From: Stramonita haemastoma
Taxonomy: Eukaryota > Mollusca > Gastropoda > Neogastropoda > Muricidae
Direction: 5' to 3'
DNA length: 64,000 nucleotides
Assembly (NCBI GenBank): GCA_030674155.1
Contig: CM060326.1
Span: 12,620,642-12,684,641 of the forward strand
Of the stretch, positions 63,020-64,000 are shown piece after piece (the first letter of the stretch is position 1; every line of letters begins with the position of its first letter). The notes under the pieces were generated by a model. It was not told the DNA's origin, did no database searches, and worked only from the letters and a program-made list of their open reading frames with translations. The position numbers and the translations under genes were made by a program.

Positions 63020-64000
<981 letters not shown>

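Overview
The window is eukaryotic nuclear DNA, most probably from a gastropod mollusc. The genes are animal genes split by GT-AG introns. Long stretches are (CA/TG)n, (GA)n, (AT)n and poly-G/C, and there are many modular tRNA-headed SINEs of the kind known from molluscs. The species assignment is inference; nothing names the organism directly.

Layout. 1-8 kb (+): the last five coding exons of a mitochondria-eating protein (MIEAP/SPATA18-like) gene that begins left of the window. 8-13.3 kb: its 3' UTR and intergenic DNA with one TA-flanked MITE. 13.36-17.06 kb (-): a long intron-poor coding region for a Ser-rich, Cys-containing protein I do not recognise, broken by about five small frameshifts, with CRE/ATF-like sites just upstream. 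17.8-23.7 kb: SINEs, an 830-bp tRNA-headed repeat, and a 1.9-kb DNA transposon with 25-bp inverted ends and no coding capacity. 23.8-31.1 kb (+): a complete eight-exon VAMP7 gene (219 aa, longin + R-SNARE + membrane anchor). 31-37 kb: VAMP7 3' UTR and repeats. 37-64 kb: mostly accessory repeats, namely SINE families A-E, LINE 3' ends, four minisatellites, a 1.55-kb pentamer satellite and a double hairpin. Scattered through it on the minus strand are exons of what looks like a cyclic nucleotide-binding domain protein (CNBD2-like). The right edge holds the 3' end of a non-LTR retrotransposon with reverse-transcriptase-region coding sequence.

The genes do not form an operon or a shared pathway. 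Two of them act in membrane and organelle turnover (MIEAP in mitochondrial quality control, VAMP7 in late endosome/lysosome fusion), but their adjacency here is not evidence of co-function. The most interesting signals are in the mobile DNA. A SINE family has a head that joins a tRNA-like A box to a 5S rRNA-like promoter segment. One copy of it inserted into, and appears to have replaced, the polypyrimidine tract of MIEAP exon 3. There is also a three-deep nest of SINEs with intact target duplications, the 1.9-kb transposon carrying an array of one repeated motif, and a double hairpin at 59.7-60.0 kb.
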